Shown here: one piece after another, positions 8,353 through 16,372 of the stretch
How positions within the stretch are numbered: the stretch's first letter is position 1
Layout: each line of letters begins with the position of its first letter
Notes under the pieces: model-generated
Databases searched by the model: none
Told to the model about the DNA's origin: nothing
What the model saw: the letters and a program-made list of their open reading frames with translations, nothing else
Origin: Treponema socranskii subsp. paredis ATCC 35535
GTDB lineage: Bacteria; Spirochaetota; Spirochaetia; Treponematales; Treponemataceae
NCBI GenBank assembly: GCA_000413015.1
Contig: KE332515.1
Coordinates: 186,001 to 250,000, forward strand
DNA length: 64,000 bases
Direction: 5' to 3'
Position numbers and translations under genes: made by a program

Positions 8353-9132
8353 TTACTCAATTAACTCAATCATTTCAAAAATGATTTTATCGTCCGGGTG
8401 TGTATTTCTTTGATTAAAAATACCCAAAATAACATCTAAATATGTAAAATTCAAATTACTTACAAGAACCTTTTTTTGTATTTCCTTATTTTTACTATTG
8501 TTAATACCCTCAATTAACGAATTTGTCAGTATCCAAATTCTACGTTCTAGTTCTTGAAAATAATCGATTTCATTTTTTGGTCGTTTAAGGACTCTACAAA
8601 AATTTCCTTCATAAACAATGGTATCATTTTCTTTACAAAATAAATATTCTTTTTGATTAGGCTTTTCATCCCCTTTATTACTATCACATTTTAACGACAA
8701 ACTTGGATTTAATTGATATATTTTTAATTGTTTTATAACATCTAACTTTGTATAACCTTTAGCGGACGTAGTTTCATGATTATATTGAATAATAATATCT
8801 AATGAATTATTTATTTCCTTTAACTCTCTTAAAAGTAGCATAAAGTTTTCATTATCATTGTTTATATTATTAGACTCTTGAATCTCTAGTAATTCTTTAG
8901 TCTGCAAATTAATCGATTTTTGTTGTTCTTTTAATGAATAGAAAAATAGAACAGAAGCAACTATTGAAGTTAATGGTCCAAGTATTGAACCGATAAAAGT
9001 TGAATATGAACCAAGAATATCACTGTTATAGACTCCATTAAAAAGTGTGTATCCACTTTTTAAATAGCCAATAAAACTCGACAATAAAATAATACTTGCA
9101 ATGATAACTATCGAAGCAATGAGTCTTTTCAT
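8353..9132 (-). CDS. Membrane protein resembling putative phage abortive-infection proteins
   Basis: 259 residues from ATG 9132, which has GAGGAAAT directly upstream. Two transmembrane segments (about residues 5-22 and 42-65) are followed by a coiled segment (LKEQQKSINLQTKELLEIQE) and a soluble domain with NENFMLLLRELKEINNSLD and FCRVLKRPKNEIDYFQ. This order of two membrane helices, a Q/E-rich linker and an NF-LL helix resembles the PutAbiC group annotated as putative phage abortive infection proteins. Resemblance is by eye only. It is the sole gene of its cassette. Confidence 0.55.
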   Translation of the reverse strand: MKRLIASIVIIASIILLSSFIGYLKSGYTLFNGVYNSDILGSYSTFIGSILGPLTSIVASVLFFYSLKEQQKSINLQTKELLEIQESNNINNDNENFMLLLRELKEINNSLDIIIQYNHETTSAKGYTKLDVIKQLKIYQLNPSLSLKCDSNKGDEKPNQKEYLFCKENDTIVYEGNFCRVLKRPKNEIDYFQELERRIWILTNSLIEGINNSKNKEIQKKVLVSNLNFTYLDVILGIFNQRNTHPDDKIIFEMIELIE

Positions 9133-9155
9133 ATTTCCTCGTATCAAAGACGTCG

Positions 9156-9217
9156 TTCTAACATTGTTTTAAACCGCAACACCATAGGTGTTGTCGGCTT
9201 TGAAAATGGTGTTATGT
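9156..9217 (-). repeat. attC site between cassettes 12 and 13 (short type B)
   Basis: Core TTCTAAC (9156-9162) and GTTATGT (9211-9217). The body is ATTGTTTTAAACCGCAAC with GTTGTCGGCTTTGAAAA, the second sequence family of attC in this array. Confidence 0.85.
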
Positions 9218-9964
9218 GTTTTTAAATTCTTTTTCAAGTTTTGATTCTTTTATTAACTCATCAATATCGTTTTTTACAAAATAGTACGGCGAATCTTTTC
9301 TTGAAACTTTCTTATAAATGTACAATGGTATTTTTACTCTCCCAGATGATATTTGATATGGGGTTTCTACAAGTTTTTTCTCACTACAAAAAATCGATTT
9401 TGTAGGATAATTTTTTAGTCTATAAATTTTTAAGATTCCGTTTTTTTCAGAATTATTATACGCTTGTTCCAAACGTGTCCATGAATCTCTAATCTTTTCT
9501 TTTAATTGCTCAGTTTTTATCGCCGTTTTATTCGCTAATACATCAACAAAACATGAATCTGGATCAACTGTAAAAAATAGAGTAGTAGTTTTTTGGTTAA
9601 ATCTATTGGTTAAAGATACCGAATGATTTCCAACCCAACGTTGCCCATCATTCATAATAATTGATAACTCATTTGAATCTTCAATCAAATTTATAAATGA
9701 AAATGATTGTACATCACTTTCGATTGCTTCCAAACCAAGTTCATCAACACTGTCATGAATACGCATTAATCTTTTCAATGTAGATTGATTTTCTTTATCT
9801 TGAAAGATTTTAAATAAAAGGGAAAGAAGTCCACTAACTAAAACAGCACTTGATAGATCTCCCAAAAATTGGTTCCATAGACTTAATTCAGGAATTTTTC
9901 CTTTAAGAAACATGGATAATAAGCCAACAATAATCATTATTGATGCAATTACATATTGTCTCAT
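9212..9964 (-). CDS. Membrane-anchored protein of unknown function (cassette 12)
   Basis: 250 residues. Two N-terminal membrane segments (about residues 4-20 and 34-52, the second reading SSAVLVSGLLSLLFKIF) are followed by a soluble domain with LIEDSNELSIIMNDGQRWVG, TTTLFFTVDPDSCFVDVLANKT and RLKNYPTKSIFCSEKKL. The family is not recognised. The layout of two membrane helices plus a cytosolic sensor- or effector-like domain occurs in several anti-phage membrane effectors, but no catalytic motif is evident. Its stop codon TAA is formed by the attC core at 9211. Confidence 0.6.
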   Translation of the reverse strand: MRQYVIASIMIIVGLLSMFLKGKIPELSLWNQFLGDLSSAVLVSGLLSLLFKIFQDKENQSTLKRLMRIHDSVDELGLEAIESDVQSFSFINLIEDSNELSIIMNDGQRWVGNHSVSLTNRFNQKTTTLFFTVDPDSCFVDVLANKTAIKTEQLKEKIRDSWTRLEQAYNNSEKNGILKIYRLKNYPTKSIFCSEKKLVETPYQISSGRVKIPLYIYKKVSRKDSPYYFVKNDIDELIKESKLEKEFKNT

Positions 9965-10009
9965 TATTATACTCCTATTTTTATAAATATTCAGCGTTCT
10001 GCGCTATGC

Positions 10010-10075
10010 ACATAACTACGCGCTTAAACGGTGGCGGGTGCAGACCCGACATCCGATTTGAAGCGCATGTTATGT
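10010..10075 (-). repeat. attC site between cassettes 11 and 12 (divergent type)
   Basis: Core ACATAAC (10010-10016) and GTTATGT (10069-10075). The arms differ from both main families (GCTTAAACGGTGGCGGGT, ATCCGATTTGAAGCGCAT). Confidence 0.82.
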
Positions 10076-10459
10076 GTTTTCCTTATTATCTAATTTTAAT
10101 ATATCGTATTTCCATAAAGCAAATCTAGAATATATTCCTAAATTTAACAGGCTCATTCCGATACAAAACTGAATGCAGTTTTTGCTCAATTCTTTTAACG
10201 AAGCAACGCTTATTATAATTGAAACAAAAATGAATATATAAGTGAATGCCTCAAACTGAAAATTCATACCGACATAAATCATAAACAAGAGAACTAGAAC
10301 CATTACAATGTGAACAAGACAAAAAGAACTTGCTATTTTTATTTTACTTAGAATACTCTCTGTTTCTGCATAGAAAAACAGAAGCAATATAAAAATAGAT
10401 ATAGAATTTATTATGTTGAAACAAAGATAAAATATAAAATCCCGACTTTTTGTTTTCAT
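10070..10459 (-). CDS. Small polytopic membrane protein (cassette 11, second gene)
   Basis: 129 residues with four predicted membrane helices (about residues 10-27, 40-62, 68-88 and 92-112). No family recognised. It lies 75 bp downstream of the SUFU-domain gene without an attC between them, so both move as one cassette. The stop codon lies in the attC core GTTATGT at 10069. Confidence 0.55.
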   Translation of the reverse strand: MKTKSRDFIFYLCFNIINSISIFILLLFFYAETESILSKIKIASSFCLVHIVMVLVLLFMIYVGMNFQFEAFTYIFIFVSIIISVASLKELSKNCIQFCIGMSLLNLGIYSRFALWKYDILKLDNKENT

Positions 10460-10534
10460 AAATCAACTTCTTTTTATGCTCAAACACTCAATTAGTTTTT
10501 TCAGCAAATTTGACTTACTAATGAAATACATAAA

Positions 10535-11206
10535 TTATTTTCCATAATTTTTCCTATTTATATTTACAATAAAATCTAAATCTTCTTCTGCAATTTTATT
10601 GAATAAATCCTCCACGGAATGTTCCAATTTATATTCAAGTTCTTCTTGATACAGAGGATAGAGCTGATAAAAATTTACTTTTTCGAATAAATTGAGTTTT
10701 AACGGTTCTACAACTTGATTGTTTTTTCCAATAGAATTAAGAAGCAAAAAACTGTTAAATTTTGTGTTTTCCGCTACTGGACTTGACTCTTCATTTGCTG
10801 TAACAGTATGTCCAAATGCAAGCCAAGAATTACTGAAAATTGGCAGACGGGCTATAGATTTCAATTGTCTAATTGGCCAATAATATTTCTCTTTATCAGA
10901 TTTTATATCCCATTCTTTTGGAAGAAAGATTATATATTCTGCACGTTCAAGTTTATGTTTTTTAAGTTCATTTGGAACATTCATTTTATATGCTCCTGCT
11001 CCCATTGTAATCAGCTTATAATATGGTTGTTCATCAGTCGGAGGGACTATTACTATATCAAGGTGTACATCTGGAGAAACTATTTCATGGCATACTTCGT
11101 CATAGACTCCATAGTTTTTTTCAATAAAACTTTCAATTTTATCTAATTGTTTTTCTGTATATAAATATGATGGAAGATATTTATTTGTATCATTATCTTT
11201 TTGCAT
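10535..11206 (-). CDS. SUFU (suppressor of fused) domain protein
   Basis: 223 residues. The segments YGVYDEVCHEIVSPDVHLDIVIVPPT, YYKLITMGAGAYKMNVP, RAEYIIFLPKEW and FNSFLLLNSIG match the bacterial SUFU-domain pattern. In bacteria, SUFU-fold proteins are common as immunity proteins of polymorphic toxin systems, binding and blocking a partner toxin. No toxin is visible in this cassette, so it may be an orphan immunity gene protecting against toxins of neighbours. The start at 11206 is the first ATG after the cassette edge. Confidence 0.75.
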   Translation of the reverse strand: MQKDNDTNKYLPSYLYTEKQLDKIESFIEKNYGVYDEVCHEIVSPDVHLDIVIVPPTDEQPYYKLITMGAGAYKMNVPNELKKHKLERAEYIIFLPKEWDIKSDKEKYYWPIRQLKSIARLPIFSNSWLAFGHTVTANEESSPVAENTKFNSFLLLNSIGKNNQVVEPLKLNLFEKVNFYQLYPLYQEELEYKLEHSVEDLFNKIAEEDLDFIVNINRKNYGK

Positions 11207-11242
11207 TTTTTATTCTCCAAAAGCGCCCCAGTGCGGGCGTCC

Positions 11243-11308
11243 ATATAACATCCGCTTAACCTGCATTTGCGGCTCGTCCGCAATGTCAGGTTGAAGCGGG
11301 TGTTAGAC
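11243..11308 (-). repeat. attC site between cassettes 10 and 11 (short type A)
   Basis: Core ATATAAC (11243-11249) and GTTAGAC (11302-11308), with the standard type A arms. A 5-bp stem (CGCCC with GGGCG, 11224-11239) marks the start of cassette 11. Confidence 0.9.
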
Positions 11309-12449
11309 GAATTTCTCCCAATTTTGCTTCATTAAAATCTATATTTGTACGAAGCTTAGAATAGAATTGCGACGGAGTTATTATACTAGTAATTTCGTCC
11401 CAAAAAAGTTTTTTAAGTCTAGATTGCTTTATTAGCGAGAGATTCTTCCACCATAGAGGATTAATCGCAGAATTTTCAGAAAATAAAAACGAAAACTGGA
11501 TCAATAAAGATACTAATCTATTCTCTGAATACATATCTAGCATCATCTTAAAATAATTATCTATAACATCTGCTTTAATCCATATAAATACATAGTAATA
11601 TTTATTTTTATCTACTGGGATTACATTAAAACTGAAACTACGAACAAATAAATTTATATCATTATAATCTTGAATTAACTCACCTTTGAGATTAACTGCT
11701 GGGTTAACAATACTCGAATTAAGAACACAAGGGCTCCCATTAATTTCAATTATTAATGAGTTTACAATCTTATTATTAAACTTATAATCTACAGCAAGAT
11801 CTAGTTCTCGTTGTAGGTCTTTCTGCACAAGCTGATTGCCTATAGCATAGTTTGCAAAGTGAAGCCCTGCAATTGTTTCTGAGTTATTATTTTTAGGTCG
11901 TTTATTCTTTACGGCATTAATCCCACGTAATGCGGACTCTTTTGCATACTTTTCCTTTAAAATTGTCCTAAGATGGATATCAAGCAATTGTTCATTTGAA
12001 TATACAAATTCATTTTTTTCAAATGAACTAAATAATATATTGTCATGATGCTTACATAATCCAGTAAATATTGACACATCATTTATTCCTATTTTTTGAG
12101 GATCAGGTAAACTACCAATATCAAAAGTTTCATCTATCGTTGATGCATTAATATTTTTCATGAATGATAAGACATGTCCTTCATTAGAAATATATGATAA
12201 ATATTTTTGTGAAATACTATGTGCTTTTATAATATCTCCCGAACAATTTTTATCATATTGATTAAACATACATATTTTTTTTGAACCAAATTGTTTAATG
12301 CTTTCATGCATTAATTGTTTCGGATTGTATTCTTGCTTGCTATACATGATTTTGCAACAATCTTTAAACAGCTTCCCTGACCCACATATACATGTATCAG
12401 TAGAGCAAGTGGCAATATACTTACTAATTATTTCTGGATAAATAAACAT
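11286..12449 (-). CDS. SEC-C zinc-motif protein with HNH-like cysteine/histidine pattern
   Basis: 387 residues. An SEC-C motif CICGSGKLFKDCC (C20, C22, C31, C32) is followed by a second cluster: C60, C69, an AHSIS segment with H77, then GLCKHHD with C132, H134 and H135. The second cluster resembles the CxxC/H/CxxH layout of HNH endonucleases. The C-terminal half is soluble and unassigned. SEC-C motifs bind zinc and often sit in proteins that touch ribosomes or the translocase, but they also occur in defence-island proteins. The frame runs into the attC, and the last residues (RLTPAST) are encoded by it. Confidence 0.6.
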   Translation of the reverse strand: MFIYPEIISKYIATCSTDTCICGSGKLFKDCCKIMYSKQEYNPKQLMHESIKQFGSKKICMFNQYDKNCSGDIIKAHSISQKYLSYISNEGHVLSFMKNINASTIDETFDIGSLPDPQKIGINDVSIFTGLCKHHDNILFSSFEKNEFVYSNEQLLDIHLRTILKEKYAKESALRGINAVKNKRPKNNNSETIAGLHFANYAIGNQLVQKDLQRELDLAVDYKFNNKIVNSLIIEINGSPCVLNSSIVNPAVNLKGELIQDYNDINLFVRSFSFNVIPVDKNKYYYVFIWIKADVIDNYFKMMLDMYSENRLVSLLIQFSFLFSENSAINPLWWKNLSLIKQSRLKKLFWDEITSIITPSQFYSKLRTNIDFNEAKLGEIRLTPAST

Positions 12450-12483
12450 ATTTTTGTTCCTTTTTCGCGCACACAGTGCGTCC

Positions 12484-12641
12484 GTCTAACTACCGCTTAA
12501 CCTGCATTTGTAGCTTTGCCGATGCGCATAGCAGCGGCAAAGTTGGCGCGAAAGTTGCATCAAAAGGGAGCTGCGTCAGCAGTGACCGCCTCCAGCAACT
12601 TTCGTGACAAAACAAATGTCAGGTTGAAACGGGTGTTAGAT
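12484..12641 (-). repeat. Long attC site between cassettes 9 and 10
   Basis: 158 bp. Core GTCTAAC (12484-12490) and GTTAGAT (12635-12641). It is the type A body with a roughly 90-bp structured insert: stem TTTGCCG/CGGCAAA (12515-12521 with 12535-12541), stem CGAAAGTTGC/GCAACTTTCG (12549-12558 with 12595-12604), and an inner GCTG-CGT-CAGC loop (12570-12580). Confidence 0.88.
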
Positions 12642-12643
12642 GT

Positions 12644-13975
12644 TTATGTAGTTTTTATAAAAGAAATATTTTTATCTTTATATTTTATAATCTCTTCATC
12701 AGGAAGCATACCTAATATTAGACTGGCATTGTAAAAAATACAATTTCCAGTTTTAAATGGTTTTATATTAAATGGCTTTCTATTACATACTTTTACATCA
12801 GCTAAACCATCTTGCAAAAATTTACAAACTGGAATCTTTTCGATAAAAATACATTTTTCATTCATTGGAGTAAAATCTTGTTTTATATATGCGTCTAATA
12901 ATACAGCTACACCAAAAATTAGTGCTAATGCATATGAGTTTGTTTGATCGTCCAAAGTGGAAACTTTTGTATTACCTTGAAACGTTTGAATGATTACTGG
13001 AGATAATATTACATTTGCTAATAGTTTTAATTTATTAATGTCTTGAAAATAACAAAAAAAAGTTCTTTTGTTTATATATTCATTCAATCCTGTTATACAT
13101 CGTTGCAAATAATTTTTAACAAAAACAAAATACTCATTATTTTTTCCTAAAGAATTAAGACTTTGAATATCTTTCTTTAGTTTCTCTATAAGAGAAGACA
13201 GTGCTGATAAGACATAAGGATTTTCTCTATGAAATATTTGAAAAAATGTTTCCGTACATAATATTGATGTTTTCGAACAGGATTTTAGGCTTTTAAATAA
13301 TAAATTTAAAATTTTTCCTGGATAATCTGATTGTAAAGCTGTTTCGGTAAAAAAATACGTAAATCTAATTAAATCATCAATGTAAGGAAAGTTTTTGTTA
13401 AAGTATAGAAATAATACTTTATAAACTGGGAGAACATTTGAAGTTTGTAGATATTTAAGAGCATCTTCCTTTTTATAGTTTCTTGCTATAAAAAATGTCA
13501 TCATCGCCATTGTTTCTCTTAAGCATTTATATGAAACATGATATTGTTTTTCTTTTATGACTATGAAATATTCTGTTACTTCTTTTTTATAAATTTTATG
13601 TTGAATTTTTTCGCACAATAAGAAATAGTCTGATCTATGCCCTAGATTTTCTCTGTCCAAATTGTAATTGTATAGGTACATTAAATCATTATATTGTTCG
13701 ATATAAGAAGACAAATAACCTATATCATATTCATTGTTATTACAGATTTTTAAATTTAAGTTTGCATAAATATTTTTTACAAAAGAAAAATACTTAAACA
13801 GTAAAGAAATTCCACTCACTGTACATATACTTTGCAAATAATGTGTATATTCATGCACAAACAATGAATATTTATTAATATCCATTGACTCAATATTAAA
13901 ATTTAGATTTAATATAAATTTAAAAATATTAAAATTATTACCCTCTTCTTTTGAAAAACAATCTATTTCTTCCAT
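12644..13975 (-). CDS. Unknown cassette protein with an HEYTH motif
   Basis: 443 residues from ATG 13975 (MEEIDCFSKEEGNNF), preferred over upstream ATGs near the attC because AAAGG lies 7 nt before it. Residues 41-45 read HEYTH in VHEYTHYLQS, an HExxH sequence typical of zinc metallopeptidases. A third ligand is not obvious. No signal peptide is present, so a peptidase would be cytosolic. The rest is helical and low in recognisable motifs. If the HEYTH is catalytic, this could be a self-contained protease effector; it may also be structural. Confidence 0.55.
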   Translation of the reverse strand: MEEIDCFSKEEGNNFNIFKFILNLNFNIESMDINKYSLFVHEYTHYLQSICTVSGISLLFKYFSFVKNIYANLNLKICNNNEYDIGYLSSYIEQYNDLMYLYNYNLDRENLGHRSDYFLLCEKIQHKIYKKEVTEYFIVIKEKQYHVSYKCLRETMAMMTFFIARNYKKEDALKYLQTSNVLPVYKVLFLYFNKNFPYIDDLIRFTYFFTETALQSDYPGKILNLLFKSLKSCSKTSILCTETFFQIFHRENPYVLSALSSLIEKLKKDIQSLNSLGKNNEYFVFVKNYLQRCITGLNEYINKRTFFCYFQDINKLKLLANVILSPVIIQTFQGNTKVSTLDDQTNSYALALIFGVAVLLDAYIKQDFTPMNEKCIFIEKIPVCKFLQDGLADVKVCNRKPFNIKPFKTGNCIFYNASLILGMLPDEEIIKYKDKNISFIKTT

Positions 13976-14012
13976 TTTCCAACCTTTCATCTCAGCATGC
14001 GTGAGCATGTCC

Positions 14013-14163
14013 ATCTAACATTCGCTTAACCTGCATTTGTGTCTTTGCCGATGCGCATAGCAGCGGCAAAGTTGGCACGAAAGTTGCATAAAAAGGGAGC
14101 CGTAGGCGACCGCCTAGCAACTTTCGTGACAAAACAAATGTCAGGTTGAAGCGGGTGTTAGAC
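14013..14163 (-). repeat. Long attC site between cassettes 8 and 9
   Basis: 151 bp. Core ATCTAAC (14013-14019) and GTTAGAC (14157-14163). It has the same insert as at 12484, with inner loop GCC-GTA-GGC (14099-14107). The stem CATGC-GTGA-GCATG (13996-14009) marks the start of cassette 9. Confidence 0.88.
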
Positions 14164-14167
14164 GTTT

Positions 14168-14509
14168 TTATTTTTTTACTTTATATTTGTATCTTCCCAT
14201 GAACAAAATAATAAGTCCAATTATTGTAAATATAATACTTATATATAATTGTGTTGCTGATATTTTGAATATTGAAAATGAAATAACAGGATTTTCTATA
14301 GTTGAATCTTTAAAAAAAAAGATTATTATTCCAATAATAATACACAACGAACCTCCAATTGAATATATTAGTGATAAAATAAATTCATGATTTTCAGATT
14401 TTATTTTAATTTCTTTTTCGGTTTTTTCTGTTAATTCCACTGATAATGAAGTACTTTCATCATATTTTGCGTCATTTTCAGTATCAAAAAAGTCTTTTTC
14501 TTTATTCAT
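14168..14509 (-). CDS. Small two-helix membrane protein (cassette 8, second gene)
   Basis: 113 residues: an acidic N-terminal tail (MNKEKDFFDTENDAKYDES), two membrane helices (about residues 46-66 and 88-106) and a short basic C-terminus. It overlaps the protease gene by 8 bp and so is translationally coupled to it. It may be the membrane anchor or substrate of the protease, but nothing in the sequence shows this directly. Confidence 0.6.
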   Translation of the reverse strand: MNKEKDFFDTENDAKYDESTSLSVELTEKTEKEIKIKSENHEFILSLIYSIGGSLCIIIGIIIFFFKDSTIENPVISFSIFKISATQLYISIIFTIIGLIILFMGRYKYKVKK

Positions 14510-15302
14510 ATATCTCTTCTCCTGTTATATTGTTTACTTCAATATGTAAAGCAATTGTAATTTTTTTTAAATCAATTCCATATATAATATTTTTTTTAAT
14601 TTTATCTCTTTTTACAACAAGTGATACAAGGTTTCCATTTGAGTCCAAAATAGGAGAACCACTGCAACCTTTTAAAATTTTATTATCTTGATCAATAGAA
14701 AATTTATGATAATACCCTTTTGTTTCTATATATTTCATATTATTTATATACAATTCCTTACATCTATAATTATCTTTTCTAGTTCCTAATTCAATAAGTC
14801 CATAAAAAGAATAATTCTCTTTAATAGTAGGTTCTTTTACATTTTGATAGTCAAAGTATTTATATGGAAGTCCGACATATTGAGAATTGATAGGTAAACT
14901 TAATACTGGATCATATGGTAAATATACAGCACTTAAAGCAAAATCAACCCCTCCCATATATTTCATTACTTTTGACAAAGGATCAATTTTTTTACTTAAG
15001 CCTAATTTATTGAATAGTTTAATTATTATCTTTCCAAACCAAACTGGATATTTTGTTCTATATGATTTGAATTTCATGGGATTTATTATGTACCAATTTG
15101 GAATTTGATTTAACTCTGGTAAATTATGTAAAATTAAAACTAATTTACTTTCTTTAGTTTTTTGAATATGTGCAACTGTGAGAACAAAATAAAAATTTCT
15201 AAAAAGAACTAAACAACCACAACCAAAACTTTCAGGCTTTTTACTTTTATCAATTGATATTATATGCAAAGAATGTAGTATTGCTTCTTCCTTTATATTC
15301 AT
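14502..15302 (-). CDS. Trypsin-like serine protease, cytosolic
   Basis: 266 residues with a complete chymotrypsin-fold triad: H45 in LTVAHI, D120 in GGVDFALSAV and S214 in LKGCSGSPILDSNGNLVSLV. There is no signal peptide, unlike HtrA-type proteases. An N-terminal segment SFGCGCLVLFRNFYFVLTVAHI is typical of the fold. Intracellular trypsin-like domains occur as effectors in several bacterial conflict systems. Here the gene is coupled to a small membrane protein in the same cassette. The catalytic assignment is solid; a defence role is inference. Confidence 0.75.
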   Translation of the reverse strand: MNIKEEAILHSLHIISIDKSKKPESFGCGCLVLFRNFYFVLTVAHIQKTKESKLVLILHNLPELNQIPNWYIINPMKFKSYRTKYPVWFGKIIIKLFNKLGLSKKIDPLSKVMKYMGGVDFALSAVYLPYDPVLSLPINSQYVGLPYKYFDYQNVKEPTIKENYSFYGLIELGTRKDNYRCKELYINNMKYIETKGYYHKFSIDQDNKILKGCSGSPILDSNGNLVSLVVKRDKIKKNIIYGIDLKKITIALHIEVNNITGEEIYE

Positions 15303-15330
15303 TTTTTTATCCTTGTGCCGTAAGGCATCC

Positions 15331-15396
15331 GTCTAACATTCGCTTAACCTGCATTTGCGGCTCGTCCGCAATGTCAGGTTGAAGCGGGTGTTATGG
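15331..15396 (-). repeat. attC site between cassettes 7 and 8 (short type A)
   Basis: Core GTCTAAC (15331-15337) and GTTATGG (15390-15396), with standard type A arms. The stem-loop GTGCC-GTAA-GGCAT (15315-15328), identical to the one at 8266, marks the start of cassette 8. Confidence 0.88.
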
Positions 15397-15480
15397 CAAA
15401 ACTATTTCTTTTACAGGATTAGATTTCTCAATTCCTTTTTTCTTTAAGAAATATTCTGTACTATTTTGAAGCGCACGCTT
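15391..15480 (-). pseudogene. C-terminal remnant of a lost gene in cassette 7
   Basis: A 29-codon frame (KRALQNSTEYFLKKKGIEKS...) ends with a TAA built from the attC core, exactly as complete cassette genes do. It is preceded in frame by a TAG and has no start codon. It looks like the surviving tail of a gene whose front was deleted or replaced. The 200 bp upstream (to 15680) hold only an inverted repeat with 11-bp arms ATTTCAGAAAG/CTTTCTGAAAT around 15550-15585 and no gene. Confidence 0.4.
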
Positions 15481-15680
15481 CTATTATTATACTTTTTTCA
15501 AGCGGCGTAAAGCCCCGTTCTACCGCGATTTTACTCTAAAGTCCAATTTCATTTCAGAAAGCAAGCTCAGCTTACTTTCTGAAATATATTTTTCCTTCTA
15601 CAGCCGCTTCTTCGTTCAAGTTCGAAAGTTCTATTTCATAATTTCATTGAGCTTGAATTCGATTAAAAAATATTCACCAA

Positions 15681-16184
15681 TTACTTTTTATTTTCAATCA
15701 TGTATTTTTCTTTTATAAGCTTTTCTATTTTTTCCTCTTGTTCTTTTGATTCAAAAAAATGTCTAGGAATTACAATAGCTTTACGATTTGATATGTAAAT
15801 TGCAATGACTTTTTTTGAGAAAAAGTAGCTTCTGAAATCTTCAATCTTATAATTATATGATCCTCGATCTGTTGCCCAATAAATACCTTCTTCTGAAAAA
15901 GTATAAGACATTTCTTTTTGTATCACAGAATCTGTTTTATATGAACATTTTGTAAATACTTTGTAAATTATGAAATAAATCAATATAAGGACTATAAAAG
16001 GAAAGAATTCTATAATTGCTGTTAACATATTTGGAGCTTTTAATGCTGTTGATACACAATTAAAAATTATTAATGCAAAACATAAAATTAAAATGATCAA
16101 TCTATGTTTTTTATAAATTAACGAAGCTAACAGAAAGTCTTTATAATCTGTAAAAGAAAGTCGCCCTTTAATCGTATATTCCAT
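15681..16184 (-). CDS. YcxB-like membrane protein
   Basis: 167 residues from ATG 16184, where GGAGGG lies a few bases upstream; longer frames run back into the attC and are artefacts. Two membrane helices (about residues 28-48 and 54-76) are followed by YTFSEEGIYWATDRGSYNYKIEDFRS and FSKKVIAIYISNRKAIVIPRHFF, the pattern of YcxB-like proteins (PH-like domain after two helices). Their function is unknown. It is the intact gene of cassette 7. Confidence 0.7.
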   Translation of the reverse strand: MEYTIKGRLSFTDYKDFLLASLIYKKHRLIILILCFALIIFNCVSTALKAPNMLTAIIEFFPFIVLILIYFIIYKVFTKCSYKTDSVIQKEMSYTFSEEGIYWATDRGSYNYKIEDFRSYFFSKKVIAIYISNRKAIVIPRHFFESKEQEEKIEKLIKEKYMIENKK

Positions 16185-16216
16185 TTTTCCCTCCATAGCA
16201 GGCCAACGGCCTGTCA

Positions 16217-16372
16217 CCATAACATTCGCTTGACCTGCATTTGTGCCTTTGCCGAAGCGTATAGCGAGGCAAAGTTGGCGCGAAAGTTGCGTAAAAAAGG
16301 AGCTGCAACAGCAGCGACCGCCCAAGCAACTTTCGTGACAAAACAAATGTCAGGTTGAAGCGGGTGTTAGAT
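16217..16372 (-). repeat. Long attC site between cassettes 6 and 7
   Basis: 156 bp. Core CCATAAC (16217-16223) and GTTAGAT (16366-16372). Long-type insert with inner loop GCTG-CAA-CAGC (16302-16312). The perfect stem CAGGCC-AAC-GGCCTG (16199-16213) marks the start of cassette 7. Confidence 0.88.
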
